A stretch of DNA of 28,648 bases, taken from an uncultured Lachnospiraceae bacterium. Its GTDB lineage: Bacteria > Bacillota > Clostridia > Lachnospirales > Lachnospiraceae. Below the pieces are notes generated by a model. The model was given only the letters and a program-made list of their open reading frames with translations. It searched no databases and was not told the origin of the DNA. How positions within the stretch are numbered: position 1 is the first letter of the stretch; every line of letters starts with the position of its first letter. Made by a program: the position numbers and the translations under genes. Shown piece by piece: positions 14,905 to 23,729 of the stretch. The DNA lies in NCBI GenBank assembly GCA_910584945.1, contig CAJUDY010000047.1, positions 1 through 28,648 on the forward strand. Direction: 5' to 3'.

Positions 14905-16152
14905 ATGAAAAAGTTACTTAGTCTTGCCATGGCAGGTATGCTGGTATTTTCCGTAGCAGCCTGCGGAAGCAGCGATACACCGGCAGCTTCCGATGACAAT
15001 ACGGCAGCTGAGGCCACAGACAGCACCGAGGCAGAGGAAACCGGGGCAGAAGGTACCGACGCCGCAGAAGCAGGAAGCACCGCGGAGGGCGGAGTCCTGA
15101 AGATCGGCGGAATCGGACCGGCAACCGGCGGAGCGGCAGTGTATGGTCTGGCGGTTAAAAACGCAGCAACCATGGCAGTGGATGAGATCAACGCGGCAGG
15201 CGGCATCAACGGCATGCAGGTGGAGTTCCAGTTCGAGGACGATGAGCATGACGCAGAGAAGTCTGTCAACGCATATAATACTCTGAAAGACTGGGGTATG
15301 CAGATGCTGATGGGAACAGTGACTTCCACTCCGTGTACCGCAGTGGTTGCAAAGACCGCAGAGGACAATATGTTCCAGTTGACTCCCTCCGGTTCTGCAG
15401 TGGAGAGCATCGCACAGCCCAACGCATTCCGCGTGTGCTTCTCTGACCCGAACCAGGGTGGGGCGTCCGCGCAGTATATCGGTGAGAACAAGGTGGCTTC
15501 CAAAGTGGCTGTGATCTATAACAGTCAGGACGTATACTCCAGCGGTATCTATGAGACCTTCGCGGCAGAAGCTGCAAACCAGGGCATCGAGATCGTGGCG
15601 GCAGAGCCGTTCACCGAGGACAGCAAGACGGACTTCTCCGTACAGCTTCAGAAGGCCAACGAGGCGGGCGCAGAGCTGGTGTTCCTTCCGATCTACTACA
15701 CGGAGGCTTCCATCATCTTAAAGCAGGCGTCTACCATGAACTTTGATCCGATCTTCTTCGGATGCGACGGTCTGGACGGTATCCTTGCAGTGGAGAACTT
15801 TGATACTTCCCTGGCAGAGGGCGTGATGCTTCTGACTCCGTTTGCAGCGGATGCAGAGGATGCGGCAACTCAGAGCTTTGTATCTACCTATCAGGAGAAG
15901 TTCGGTGATATCCCGAATCAGTTTGCTGCAGACGCTTATGACGCGATCTACATTATCAAGGCTGCGGCAGAGAAAGCAGGTATCACGGCGGATATGAGCG
16001 CATCGGATATGTGCGAGGCGATGAAGACTGCCATGACCGAGATCACCGTAGACGGTCTGACCGGCGCGGGTATCACCTGGTCCGCAGACGGAGAACCCAG
16101 CAAAGCTCCGAAGGCAGTTGTGATCACAGACGGCGCTTACGCGGCAATGTAA
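14905..16152 (+). CDS. livJ: Branched-chain amino-acid ABC transporter substrate-binding lipoprotein
   Basis: Cell-surface lipoprotein expected to bind leucine, isoleucine or valine (or related amides) for the LivHMGF importer; 415 residues. The signal peptide ends in lipobox VAAC (Cys20), then an Ala/Glu/Thr-rich linker to about residue 62. The Peripla_BP_6 fold follows, with KIGGIGPATGGAAVYGLAVKNAATMAVDEINAAGG, the hallmark N-terminus of the LivJ/LivK family. ATG 14905 lies 6 nt after AGAGGAGGAAA. It has its own promoter and terminator, so it can be made in excess over the membrane parts. The symbol livJ is used loosely; specificity is not determined by sequence. Confidence 0.88.
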   Translation: MKKLLSLAMAGMLVFSVAACGSSDTPAASDDNTAAEATDSTEAEETGAEGTDAAEAGSTAEGGVLKIGGIGPATGGAAVYGLAVKNAATMAVDEINAAGGINGMQVEFQFEDDEHDAEKSVNAYNTLKDWGMQMLMGTVTSTPCTAVVAKTAEDNMFQLTPSGSAVESIAQPNAFRVCFSDPNQGGASAQYIGENKVASKVAVIYNSQDVYSSGIYETFAAEAANQGIEIVAAEPFTEDSKTDFSVQLQKANEAGAELVFLPIYYTEASIILKQASTMNFDPIFFGCDGLDGILAVENFDTSLAEGVMLLTPFAADAEDAATQSFVSTYQEKFGDIPNQFAADAYDAIYIIKAAAEKAGITADMSASDMCEAMKTAMTEITVDGLTGAGITWSADGEPSKAPKAVVITDGAYAAM

Positions 16153-16172
16153 TCCATTTGAAAGACAGAACA

Positions 16173-16205
16173 GAGGCGTTCCATTTGGGGAGCGTCTCTT
16201 TTTTT
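16173..16205 (+). terminator. Terminator after the livJ-like gene
   Basis: GAGGCGTTCC (16173-16182) pairs with GGAGCGTCTC (16189-16198), including two G-U pairs, around a 6-nt loop, followed by seven Ts. Confidence 0.85.
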
Positions 16206-16236
16206 GAGAAAACCGGCAAAAACCCATATTGTCGGC

Positions 16237-16265
16237 TTGTGCTGGAATTTATTTTATGATATACT
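16237..16265 (+). promoter_or_regulatory. Sigma-A promoter of livHMGF
   Basis: TTGTGC (16237-16242), 17-nt spacer, TATACT (16260-16265), placed after the livJ terminator and 72 nt before livH. Confidence 0.6.
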
Positions 16266-16337
16266 GTGCGGATAGGGCGGTCAGACCTCCACCGGGGGAA
16301 GACGGTTATACTAAGAGAAAAAGAGGAGTGAAGTGAG

Positions 16338-17219
16338 ATGAGTTTCGTATCCTATCTGTTAAACGGCGTAAGCCTCGGCAGTGTCTATGCGATTATCGCG
16401 TTGGGATATACGATGGTGTATGGAATCGCCAAGATGCTGAATTTTGCACACGGCGACGTCATCATGATTGGAAGTTATGTAGCCTTTGTGGCAATCAACA
16501 GTATGGGAATGCCCATACCGGTATCGATTCTGATATCGGTCGCGGCCTGTACGATTTTGGGTGTGACGATTGAGCGGGTGGCCTATAAGCCTCTGCGCCA
16601 CGCGTCCAAGCTGGCGGTTCTGATCACGGCCATCGGAGCAAGTTATTTCCTGCAGAACATGGCTCTTTTGATCTTCGGCGCTGATACGAAGTCCTTTTCT
16701 TCCGTGGTGAAGATGGAGCCTCTGCAGCTTGCGGGAGGACAGCTGAATATTTCCGGGGAGACGATTGTGACCGTGGCGGTGTGCGTTGTGATTATGATCT
16801 GCCTGACGACCTTCATGAAGTATTCCAAGGCGGGCCACGCCATGCTGGCAGTGTCGGAGGACGGCGGCGCAGCTCAGCTGATGGGAATCAATGTGAACGG
16901 GACCATTGCGCTGACCTTTGCCATCGGTTCTGCTCTTGCGGCCATCGCAGGCGTGCTTCTGTGCTCGGCCTATCCGTCGCTGACTCCGTATACTGGAGCC
17001 ATGCCTGGGATCAAAGCCTTCGTGGCAGCTGTATTCGGGGGAATCGGCTCTATTCCCGGAGCCTTTATCGGCGGCATTTTACTTGGAGTGATTGAGATTC
17101 TGGGAAGGGCGTATATTTCGTCCCAGCTTGCAGACGCCATCGTGTTCGCGGTCCTGATCGTTGTGCTGGTGGTGAAGCCCACCGGGCTTCTGGGAAAGCA
17201 GATTCAGGAAAAGGTATAA
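16338..17219 (+). CDS. livH: Branched-chain amino-acid ABC transporter permease LivH
   Basis: One half of the membrane channel of the Liv importer, 293 residues, BPD_transp_2 family, about eight hydrophobic segments. The start MSFVSYLLNGVSLGSVYAIIALGYTMVYGIAKMLNFAHGD is the classic LivH N-terminus. The MLAVSEDGGAAQLMGINVNGTIALTF region is the ATPase-contacting loop, and the end reads LVVKPTGLLGK. A GAGGAG ribosome site precedes ATG 16338. The livM start follows within 15 nt. Confidence 0.93.
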   Translation: MSFVSYLLNGVSLGSVYAIIALGYTMVYGIAKMLNFAHGDVIMIGSYVAFVAINSMGMPIPVSILISVAACTILGVTIERVAYKPLRHASKLAVLITAIGASYFLQNMALLIFGADTKSFSSVVKMEPLQLAGGQLNISGETIVTVAVCVVIMICLTTFMKYSKAGHAMLAVSEDGGAAQLMGINVNGTIALTFAIGSALAAIAGVLLCSAYPSLTPYTGAMPGIKAFVAAVFGGIGSIPGAFIGGILLGVIEILGRAYISSQLADAIVFAVLIVVLVVKPTGLLGKQIQEKV

Positions 17220-17234
17220 GTGGAGGCGGAAGCA

Positions 17235-18299
17235 ATGAAGAAATTATCAAAGACGACGAAAAGCAGCCTGATTACATACGGAATCGTGGCGCTTGCTTAT
17301 ATTTTCTGTGAGATCTTTATGAGGACCGGGCATATGTCCAGCCTTATGAAAGGAATTCTGGTGCCGTTGTGCATCTATGTCATCCTTGCCGTGTCGCTGA
17401 ATCTGACGGTGGGTATCCTGGGAGAACTGAGCCTTGGGCATGCGGGATTCATGTGCGTGGGCGCGTTTGCCGGAGCGGTATTCTCCAAATGTATGGCGGA
17501 GACGATCACTGTTTCCCTTCTGCGTTTTACTCTTTCGCTTTTGGTGGGGGTGATCTGCGCGGGAATCTGCGGCGTATTGATCGGTATTCCGGTGCTTCGT
17601 CTCCGGGGCGATTATCTGGCGATTGTGACCCTTGCTTTTGGTGAGATTATCAAAAATCTGATCAATGTCATCTATCTTGGACTGGACAGCAGCGGTTTTC
17701 ATGTATCCATGAAGGACGCCATGTCCCTGAATATGGAGCCGGACGGCATGGTGATTATCAAAGGCGCCCAGGGGATCACGGGAACTCCTTCGGACTCGAA
17801 TTTTACCATCGGCGTGATTCTGGTGCTGATCACGCTCATCATCGTCACGAATCTGGTACACTCTCGAACCGGACGGGCCATTATGGCGATCCGTGACAAC
17901 CGGATTGCGGCGGAGTCCATCGGCATCAATATTACCAAGTACAAGATCCTGGCGTTCAGTATCTCCGCGGCTCTGGCAGGGGCTGCAGGCGTGCTGTACG
18001 CCCACAATCTGTCTACGCTGACGGCGCTGCCCAAGAACTTCGGCTACAATATGTCCATTATGATTCTGGTCTTTGTGGTACTTGGAGGGATCGGCAGCAT
18101 CCGCGGTTCCATGATTGCGGCAGTGGTTCTGACCCTGCTCCCGGAGCTTCTTCGGTCACTCAACGAATACCGTATGCTGATCTACGCGGTGGTGCTGATT
18201 GCGACCATGATCTTTACCTGGAGTCCCTCCGCCATCGAGCTTCGGGAGCGTTTCTCTTTGGCGAAGCTGTTCCATAAGGAAGAAAAGGAGGTACAGTAG
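17235..18299 (+). CDS. livM: Branched-chain amino-acid ABC transporter permease LivM
   Basis: Second half of the Liv membrane channel, 354 residues. The family motif SLNLTVGILGELSLGHAGFMCVGAFAGA lies at about residues 54-82, and the coupling loop RAIMAIRDNRIAAESIGINITKYK at about 215-238. ATG 17235 is preferred over GTG 17220, since GGAGG at 17222-17226 lies between them. The last codons carry AAAAGGAGG, the ribosome site for livG. Confidence 0.92.
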   Translation: MKKLSKTTKSSLITYGIVALAYIFCEIFMRTGHMSSLMKGILVPLCIYVILAVSLNLTVGILGELSLGHAGFMCVGAFAGAVFSKCMAETITVSLLRFTLSLLVGVICAGICGVLIGIPVLRLRGDYLAIVTLAFGEIIKNLINVIYLGLDSSGFHVSMKDAMSLNMEPDGMVIIKGAQGITGTPSDSNFTIGVILVLITLIIVTNLVHSRTGRAIMAIRDNRIAAESIGINITKYKILAFSISAALAGAAGVLYAHNLSTLTALPKNFGYNMSIMILVFVVLGGIGSIRGSMIAAVVLTLLPELLRSLNEYRMLIYAVVLIATMIFTWSPSAIELRERFSLAKLFHKEEKEVQ

Positions 18300-18301
18300 G
18301 T

Positions 18302-19066
18302 ATGGCAATCTTGGAAGTAAAGAACCTTGGTATCTCTTTCGGGGGACTCCGGGCGGTGGATGATTTTAACCTGGAGATTGAAAAAGGACAGCTCTATGGA
18401 CTGATCGGTCCCAACGGAGCCGGCAAGACGACGGTGTTCAACATGCTGACCGGCGTCTACAAGCCCACCGACGGCAGGATTCTGCTGGACGGGGAGGATA
18501 TCACCGGCCGGACGAATATCGAGATTAATAAGGAGGGGGTTGCCCGGACATTTCAGAATATCCGGTTGTTTTCGGATCTGACGGTGCTTGACAACGTCAA
18601 GGCCGGGCTGCATAACCAGAAAGAATATATTTATTCCACATTGTCCGGGATCTTAAGGCTGCCCAGGTATCACAAAGCGGAACGCGCCATGGACGAACGT
18701 GCCATGGAGCTTTTAAAGGTGTTTGATCTTGATCAGGAGGCCTCCTACAAGGCCGCCAACCTTCCTTATGGAAAGCAGAGAAAGCTGGAGATTGCCCGCG
18801 CTCTTGCCACAAATCCAAAGCTACTTCTTCTGGACGAGCCGGCGGCCGGCATGAATCCTAATGAGACGCAGGAATTGATGGACACCATCCGTTTTGTCCG
18901 GAATGAATTCCACATGACCATTCTTCTGATCGAACATGATATGAAGCTGGTAGCGGGCATCTGTGAAAAGCTGACCGTACTGAACTTCGGACAAGTGTTG
19001 TCCTGTGGAGACACTGCAGAGGTGCTGAAAGACCCGAAAGTCATTACAGCATATCTGGGAGAATAA
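18302..19066 (+). CDS. livG: Branched-chain amino-acid ABC transporter ATPase LivG
   Basis: Cytoplasmic ATPase of the Liv importer, 254 residues. Walker A is GPNGAGKTT (from residue 36), the LivG-type Q-loop ARTFQNIRLFSDLTVLDNV, the signature LPYGKQRKLEIARAL, Walker B LLLLDEPAAGMNP and the switch His in LIEHD. The LPYG form of the signature and the LivG-specific long helical insert (QKEYIYSTLSGILRLPRYHKAE) separate it from LivF. The start is 2 nt after the livM stop. Confidence 0.94.
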   Translation: MAILEVKNLGISFGGLRAVDDFNLEIEKGQLYGLIGPNGAGKTTVFNMLTGVYKPTDGRILLDGEDITGRTNIEINKEGVARTFQNIRLFSDLTVLDNVKAGLHNQKEYIYSTLSGILRLPRYHKAERAMDERAMELLKVFDLDQEASYKAANLPYGKQRKLEIARALATNPKLLLLDEPAAGMNPNETQELMDTIRFVRNEFHMTILLIEHDMKLVAGICEKLTVLNFGQVLSCGDTAEVLKDPKVITAYLGE

Positions 19067-19148
19067 ATGATCGGCAAAAAGTCCATACAGTGCAAAGATG
19101 TATGAGCGGACGAGGATTGCAGCGGAACTTTGATTAGGAGATAGAAAA

Positions 19149-19859
19149 ATGGCAATGTTGGAAATTAAAGACCTGGAAGTCTACTATGGGATGATAAAGG
19201 CGATTAAAGGGATTTCCTTTGAAGTGAACGAAGGGGAGGTGATCGCGCTGATCGGAGCCAACGGCGCCGGTAAGACGACGACCCTCCATACGATATCCGG
19301 ACTGATCTCCCCGAAGAGGGGGACGGTCATCTTTGAAGGGAAAGAGATTACAAAGACTCCGGCTCACAAGATTGTGGCCTGCGGGATGGCCCATGTGCCG
19401 GAAGGAAGACGGGTGTTCGCTTCTTTAAGCGTCCTGCAGAACCTGAAGCTGGGCGCTTACACAAGAAGCAGCAAGGAGGAGACCGAGGAGTCTCTGCAGA
19501 TGGTGTATCGCCGGTTCCCGCGGCTTGAGGAGCGCAAGAACCAGCCGGCCGGGACGCTTTCCGGCGGAGAGCAGCAGATGCTTGCCATGGGCCGCGCACT
19601 GATGTCCAAGCCGAGGATTATCCTGATGGATGAACCGTCCATGGGACTGTCCCCGATTTTCGTAAATGAGATTTTTGATATTATCAAGCAGGTGAGCGCA
19701 GGAGGGACTACGGTGCTTCTTGTGGAGCAGAATGCGAAGAAAGCGCTGTCCATTGCGGACAGAGGATATGTGCTGGAGACCGGAAAGATCGTTCTGGAAG
19801 GAAAAGCGGAATCTCTGCTGAATGATGAGTCGGTGAAAAAAGCGTATCTTGGAGAATAG
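19149..19859 (+). CDS. livF: Branched-chain amino-acid ABC transporter ATPase LivF
   Basis: Second cytoplasmic ATPase of the Liv importer, 236 residues. Walker A is GANGAGKTT; VPEGRRVFASLSVLQNLKLGAY is typical of LivF. The signature is LSGGEQQMLAMGRAL, with Walker B IILMDEPSMGLSP and the switch region VEQNAKKAL. An 82-nt gap after livG holds no feature I could identify; TTAGGAG at about 19135-19140 serves the ATG. A terminator follows 11 nt after the stop. Confidence 0.94.
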   Translation: MAMLEIKDLEVYYGMIKAIKGISFEVNEGEVIALIGANGAGKTTTLHTISGLISPKRGTVIFEGKEITKTPAHKIVACGMAHVPEGRRVFASLSVLQNLKLGAYTRSSKEETEESLQMVYRRFPRLEERKNQPAGTLSGGEQQMLAMGRALMSKPRIILMDEPSMGLSPIFVNEIFDIIKQVSAGGTTVLLVEQNAKKALSIADRGYVLETGKIVLEGKAESLLNDESVKKAYLGE

Positions 19860-19870
19860 AAGTACAAAAG

Positions 19871-19901
19871 AAAATCCCCGCGAAGATTCGGCGGGGATTT
19901 T
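19871..19901 (+). terminator. Terminator of livHMGF
   Basis: AAAATCCCCGC (19871-19881) pairs perfectly with GCGGGGATTTT (19891-19901) around a 9-nt loop. A-rich upstream and T-rich downstream arms allow termination. Confidence 0.85.
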
Positions 19902-19963
19902 ACGCTGAAAAAATACGACCGGATCTGCGGAAAAGTTGGTAAAAATCACTGGAAAAATACATT

Positions 19964-19993
19964 TTGGGCTGTGAAAATACGGTAGAATATGAT
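19964..19993 (+). promoter_or_regulatory. Probable promoter of glgB
   Basis: TTGGGC (19964-19969), 18-nt spacer, TATGAT (19988-19993), in an A/T-rich stretch with alternative -10 boxes (TAGAAT 19983-19988, TAAAAT 19993-19998). The exact box used is uncertain. Confidence 0.4.
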
Positions 19994-20060
19994 AAAATAA
20001 CTCTATCATTTAGAGAAGAATTCGGGCAAACTTGTATTGTTCGACATAAGGAGAAGGCTT

Positions 20061-21995
20061 ATGGGCAAAAAAGCAGTAAAAAAAGCAGCAGAAGCGCGCC
20101 CTTGGTGCGCAGTAACCGATATGGATCAGTATCTTTTTGGTGAGGGAACACATTACGAGATCTACAAGAAACTTGGCGCGCATCCCGCAGAGATGAATGG
20201 GGAAAAAGGAGTTTACTTTGCCGTCTGGGCGCCCAATGCAAAGGACGTCCGTGTGATCGGAGAGTTCAACCGGTGGGGAACGGACGGATATAAGATGACC
20301 CGGCTGGAGCCCCTTGGCATCTATGAAGTGTTTATTCCGGAACTGACGGAAGGTTCCATGTACAAGTATCTGATTGAGACCAAATCCGGAGAATACCTCT
20401 ATAAAGCAGATCCTTTTGCTTTTTATGCGGAAAAGCGCCCGGGCAATGCGTCCGTCGTAGCGGACATTGATCATTTTACCTGGCATGACGAGAAATGGAT
20501 GGAGAAGCGCAAGAGTTGGGACGGTCCTAGGGCGGCCATGTCCATCTATGAAGTCCATCCTGGTTCCTGGAGAAGGCATCCCCATGAAGACGGGGAAGAC
20601 GGTTATTACAATTATCGGGAATTCGCGGTGGAACTGACCAAATATGTAAAGGACATGGGATATACCCATGTGGAGCTGATGGGAATTGCGGAGCATCCCT
20701 TTGACGGCTCCTGGGGATATCAGGTGACCGGGTACTTTGCTCCCACCTCCCGTCACGGGAATCCGGCGGATTTCCAGTACATGATTGACTATCTGCACAA
20801 GCACAACATCGGCGTGATTCTGGACTGGGTGCCGGCGCATTTCCCGAGGGACGGCTACGGCCTGGCGAACTTTGACGGTACTCCTCTTTATGAGCATCCC
20901 GACAGCCGCCGGGGAGAGCATCCGGACTGGGGGACAAAGATTTTTAACTATGAAAAGTCCGAAGTTCGCAATTTCCTGATCGCCAACGCCCTGTACTGGC
21001 TGACGCACTATCACATCGACGGCCTTCGGGTGGATGCGGTGGCATCCATGCTCTATCTCGATTATGGAAAACAGGACGGTCAGTGGCTGCCCAACAAGTA
21101 CGGCGGGAATCAGAACCTGGAGGCGATCTGGTTCTTCAAGCATCTGAACTCCATCATTCGTGGACGCAAGGATGGTTCCATGATCATCGCGGAGGAGTCC
21201 ACCGCATGGCCCGGCGTCACCAAGGACCCGGAGGAGGACGGGCTTGGCTTCCACTTCAAGTGGAATATGGGATGGATGAACGACTTCCTGGAATATATGA
21301 AGCTGGACCCGCTGTTCCGTAAGGACAATCATAATAAGATGACCTTTGCCATGAGCTATGCGTGCAGCGAGAACTACATTCTGGTGCTGTCTCATGATGA
21401 GGTGGTGCATCTGAAGTGCTCCATGCTGAATAAGATGCCGGGATATCTGGTAGACAAGTTCGCGAATCTGCGGGCCGGTTATGCCTTTATGTTCGGCCAT
21501 CCGGGCAAGAAGCTTCTGTTCATGGGCAACGAGTTCGCGCAGCTGCAGGAGTGGAGTGAAGACCGGGAGCTGGACTGGTTCCTTTTGAAGGAAGACCCCC
21601 ATCAGCAGATGCAGAATTTTGTGAAGGCGCTGCTTCATATGTACAAGAAGTATCGCTGTCTCTATGAGCAGGATGACAGCTGGGACGGCTTCCAGTGGAT
21701 CAATGCGGACGACTGCTTCCGCAGCATCTTCAGCTTTGTGCGCTACAGCAAGTCCAAACGGAAGAATCTGCTGTTCGTCATGAACTTCACGCCGGTGGAG
21801 CGCATGGATTACCGGGTGGGCGTGCCGAAGAAGAAGAAGTATAAGCTGGTGCTGGATGGAGACGCTGAGGAGTTCGGCGGCAGCGGCCGGAAGAAACCGG
21901 AAGTTTTTGAGGCCAAAAAAGGCGAATGCGACGGGCAGAAGTTCTATGTAGAATATCCGCTGTCGGCTTATGGAGTGGCGGTATTTGAATTCTAG
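20061..21995 (+). CDS. glgB: 1,4-alpha-glucan branching enzyme
   Basis: Cytoplasmic glycogen branching enzyme that cuts alpha-1,4 chains and reattaches them by alpha-1,6 bonds; 644 residues, normal for the family. An N-terminal CBM48 domain (KGVYFAVWAPNAKDVRVIGEFNRW) is followed by the GH13 catalytic barrel. Region I is DWVPAHF and region II GLRVDAVASMLY (nucleophile Asp325). Region III is IIAEESTAWP (acid/base Glu378), region IV VLSHDEVVH (Asp446). An all-beta C-domain ends the chain. ATG 20061 follows AAGGAGAAGG. It stands alone between its own promoter and terminator; other glycogen genes are not in the window. Confidence 0.95.
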   Translation: MGKKAVKKAAEARPWCAVTDMDQYLFGEGTHYEIYKKLGAHPAEMNGEKGVYFAVWAPNAKDVRVIGEFNRWGTDGYKMTRLEPLGIYEVFIPELTEGSMYKYLIETKSGEYLYKADPFAFYAEKRPGNASVVADIDHFTWHDEKWMEKRKSWDGPRAAMSIYEVHPGSWRRHPHEDGEDGYYNYREFAVELTKYVKDMGYTHVELMGIAEHPFDGSWGYQVTGYFAPTSRHGNPADFQYMIDYLHKHNIGVILDWVPAHFPRDGYGLANFDGTPLYEHPDSRRGEHPDWGTKIFNYEKSEVRNFLIANALYWLTHYHIDGLRVDAVASMLYLDYGKQDGQWLPNKYGGNQNLEAIWFFKHLNSIIRGRKDGSMIIAEESTAWPGVTKDPEEDGLGFHFKWNMGWMNDFLEYMKLDPLFRKDNHNKMTFAMSYACSENYILVLSHDEVVHLKCSMLNKMPGYLVDKFANLRAGYAFMFGHPGKKLLFMGNEFAQLQEWSEDRELDWFLLKEDPHQQMQNFVKALLHMYKKYRCLYEQDDSWDGFQWINADDCFRSIFSFVRYSKSKRKNLLFVMNFTPVERMDYRVGVPKKKKYKLVLDGDAEEFGGSGRKKPEVFEAKKGECDGQKFYVEYPLSAYGVAVFEF

Positions 21996-22010
21996 AGGTT
22001 GACAAAAGAG

Positions 22011-22039
22011 ACGGGAAGACAAAAGAGTCTTCCCGTTTT
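22011..22039 (+). terminator. Terminator of glgB
   Basis: ACGGGAAGAC (22011-22020) and GTCTTCCCGT (22027-22036) form a perfect 10-bp stem with an AAAAGA loop, followed by TTT. The U-tract is short, and no clear promoter lies before the next gene, so read-through may feed the response regulator. Confidence 0.75.
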
Positions 22040-22058
22040 CTGCGAGGAGATGATTTCC

Positions 22059-22730
22059 ATGAAACACATACTGGTCATCGACGATGACGTTCAGATCGGC
22101 GATCTTTTGGAGGAAGTGCTTACGAAGGAGGGGTATCAGGTGACCCGGGCTTATTCCGGGACGGAGGCGGTGCTCCTGCTGTCGGGATCGAGGAAATGTC
22201 CGGATCTGGTCCTTCTGGACCTGATGCTGCCAGGGCTTCAGGGAGAGGAGGTGCTTCCGAAGCTGTCGGGGATTCCGGTGATCGTCCTCAGTGCGAAGGT
22301 GGACCCGGAGGACAAAGTACATCTGCTCCTGGGAGGCGCGGCGGACTATCTGACCAAGCCCTTTGATATCCGGGAACTGCTGGCCCGGATTACCGTGCAG
22401 TTCCGGAACGCCGCAGGCCAGAGCCGGTCCCGGGTGCTGGAACATGAGGAGATCACCATGGATACAGAGTCCCATCTTGTCCAGGTCCTGGGGCAGCCGG
22501 TAAAGCTGACCCGCACGGAGTACGCGATTCTGAAGCTTTTGATGCAGAACCCATCCCGGGTGGCGTCCCGGTCCCTGCTTCTTGACCGGATCTGCGAGGA
22601 CACGCCGGACTGTGTGGAGAGCTCCCTGAAAGTGCATGTGAGTCATCTGCGGCGCAAGCTTCGGGAAGTCACAGGAAAGGATTATATTGAGGCCGTGTGG
22701 GGGATCGGCTTTAAGATGCGGGAAACTTAA
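22059..22730 (+). CDS. OmpR/PhoB-family response regulator
   Basis: DNA-binding response regulator, 223 residues. The receiver domain (about 1-112) has the acidic pocket Asp8/Asp9, phosphoacceptor Asp54 in LVLLDLMLPG and a conserved Lys in VLSAKVDPEDK. The C-terminal winged helix (about 128-222) contains KLTRTEYAILKLLMQNP and SSLKVHVSHLRRKL. GAGGAG at 22044-22049 serves ATG 22059. The cognate kinase is very likely the gene at 24588, with the exporter genes between them. Its stop codon overlaps the first of three CTTAACC repeats that probably bind this protein. Confidence 0.92.
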   Translation: MKHILVIDDDVQIGDLLEEVLTKEGYQVTRAYSGTEAVLLLSGSRKCPDLVLLDLMLPGLQGEEVLPKLSGIPVIVLSAKVDPEDKVHLLLGGAADYLTKPFDIRELLARITVQFRNAAGQSRSRVLEHEEITMDTESHLVQVLGQPVKLTRTEYAILKLLMQNPSRVASRSLLLDRICEDTPDCVESSLKVHVSHLRRKLREVTGKDYIEAVWGIGFKMRET

Positions 22731-22767
22731 CCATATCTTAACCGGCGGCTTCACCGGATTCTTAACC
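22726..22767 (+). promoter_or_regulatory. Tandem CTTAACC repeats, likely response-regulator binding sites
   Basis: Identical CTTAACC copies sit at 22726-22732, 22737-22743 and 22761-22767. The first two are 11 bp apart, one helical turn, the spacing of PhoB/OmpR-type direct repeats. An extended -10 TGCTAAGAT (22774-22782) follows with no recognisable -35, as expected for an activator-dependent promoter. The ATPase gene starts at 22818. Confidence 0.6.
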
Positions 22768-22817
22768 TCCTTTTGCTAAGATGGAAAAAACATAAAATCA
22801 TGAGGAGGAATCTACCG

Positions 22818-23729
22818 ATGGATGAAATCGTAACAGCCAATGCTCTGAGTAAACAGTACGGCAGCTTCCGGGCCCTGAAAGATCTGTCCATGCACGTCCC
22901 CAGAGGTTCGATCTACGGGATTGTGGGAAAGAACGGCGCCGGAAAGACCACTCTGATCCGATTGCTCTGCGGTCTGCAAAACCCGACTTCCGGGGAATAC
23001 ACCCTGTACGGAGTGTTGAATACATCCAGAGAGATCAAAAAAGCCCGCCGGCGGATGGGAGCGGTGGTGGAAAGTCCTTCCGCCTATCTGGAAATGACGG
23101 CGGAGGACAATGTAAAAGAACAGTACCGGATTCTGGGGCTGCCGTCTTTTGAGGGCGTTCCGGAGCTGCTTCAGCTGGTGGGACTTTCGGACACCGGAAA
23201 AAAGAAGGTCAAAAACTTTTCCCTGGGGATGCGTCAGCGTCTGGGGATCGCTCTGGCCCTGGCAGGAGATCCGGATCTTCTGGTGCTGGATGAGCCGGCC
23301 AATGGTCTGGACCCGCAGGGGATCGTGGAGATGCGGGAACTGATCCTTCGACTGAACCGGGAACGGGAGATCACGGTGATTCTGTCCAGCCATATTCTGG
23401 ATGAACTGTCCCGTCTGGCCACGCACTATGGCTTTCTGGATAAGGGCCATATGGTAAAGGAGATCAGCGCGAAGGAACTGGAGGCGGCCTGCCGCAGATG
23501 CGTGCGGGTGGAAGTGACGGATATCAAAGTTCTCTCCCGGGTGCTGGAGACGCTCGGGATGGAGTATGAGATCCGTTCGGATCAGGAAGCGGATATCTTT
23601 GCCAAAGTGAATATTACAAGACTGGTGCTGGCCCTTCATGAGGAGGGCTGCGAGTTGCTTTCCATCAGAGAGCGGGAGGAAAGTCTGGAAAATTATTACA
23701 TCAATCTGGTGGGAGGTGGAAAGCGATGA
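22818..23729 (+). CDS. ABC transporter ATP-binding protein (BcrA-like)
   Basis: Cytoplasmic ATPase of an ABC-2 exporter, 303 residues. Walker A is GKNGAGKTT (from residue 37), the signature FSLGMRQRLGIALAL, Walker B LLVLDEPANGLDP and the switch His in SSHILDEL. A C-terminal ~90-residue extension is typical of the BcrA/NisF (bacitracin and lantibiotic self-protection) type. ATG 22818 follows GAGGAGG. The stop overlaps the permease start by 4 nt (ATGA). Flanking by a two-component system fits a peptide-antibiotic sensing and resistance unit; that role is inferred. Confidence 0.88.
   Translation: MDEIVTANALSKQYGSFRALKDLSMHVPRGSIYGIVGKNGAGKTTLIRLLCGLQNPTSGEYTLYGVLNTSREIKKARRRMGAVVESPSAYLEMTAEDNVKEQYRILGLPSFEGVPELLQLVGLSDTGKKKVKNFSLGMRQRLGIALALAGDPDLLVLDEPANGLDPQGIVEMRELILRLNREREITVILSSHILDELSRLATHYGFLDKGHMVKEISAKELEAACRRCVRVEVTDIKVLSRVLETLGMEYEIRSDQEADIFAKVNITRLVLALHEEGCELLSIREREESLENYYINLVGGGKR

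Noticed and set aside
19067..19148. A possible small gene between livG and livF
   Set aside because: No start with a ribosome site gives a sensible frame; nothing recognisable was seen in these 82 nt.
20010..22754. A 914-codon open frame on the minus strand antisense to glgB and the response regulator
   Set aside because: It runs through two clear genes, a terminator and a promoter region, and its translation shows no domain or sensible composition. It is a by-product of codon bias in the plus-strand genes.
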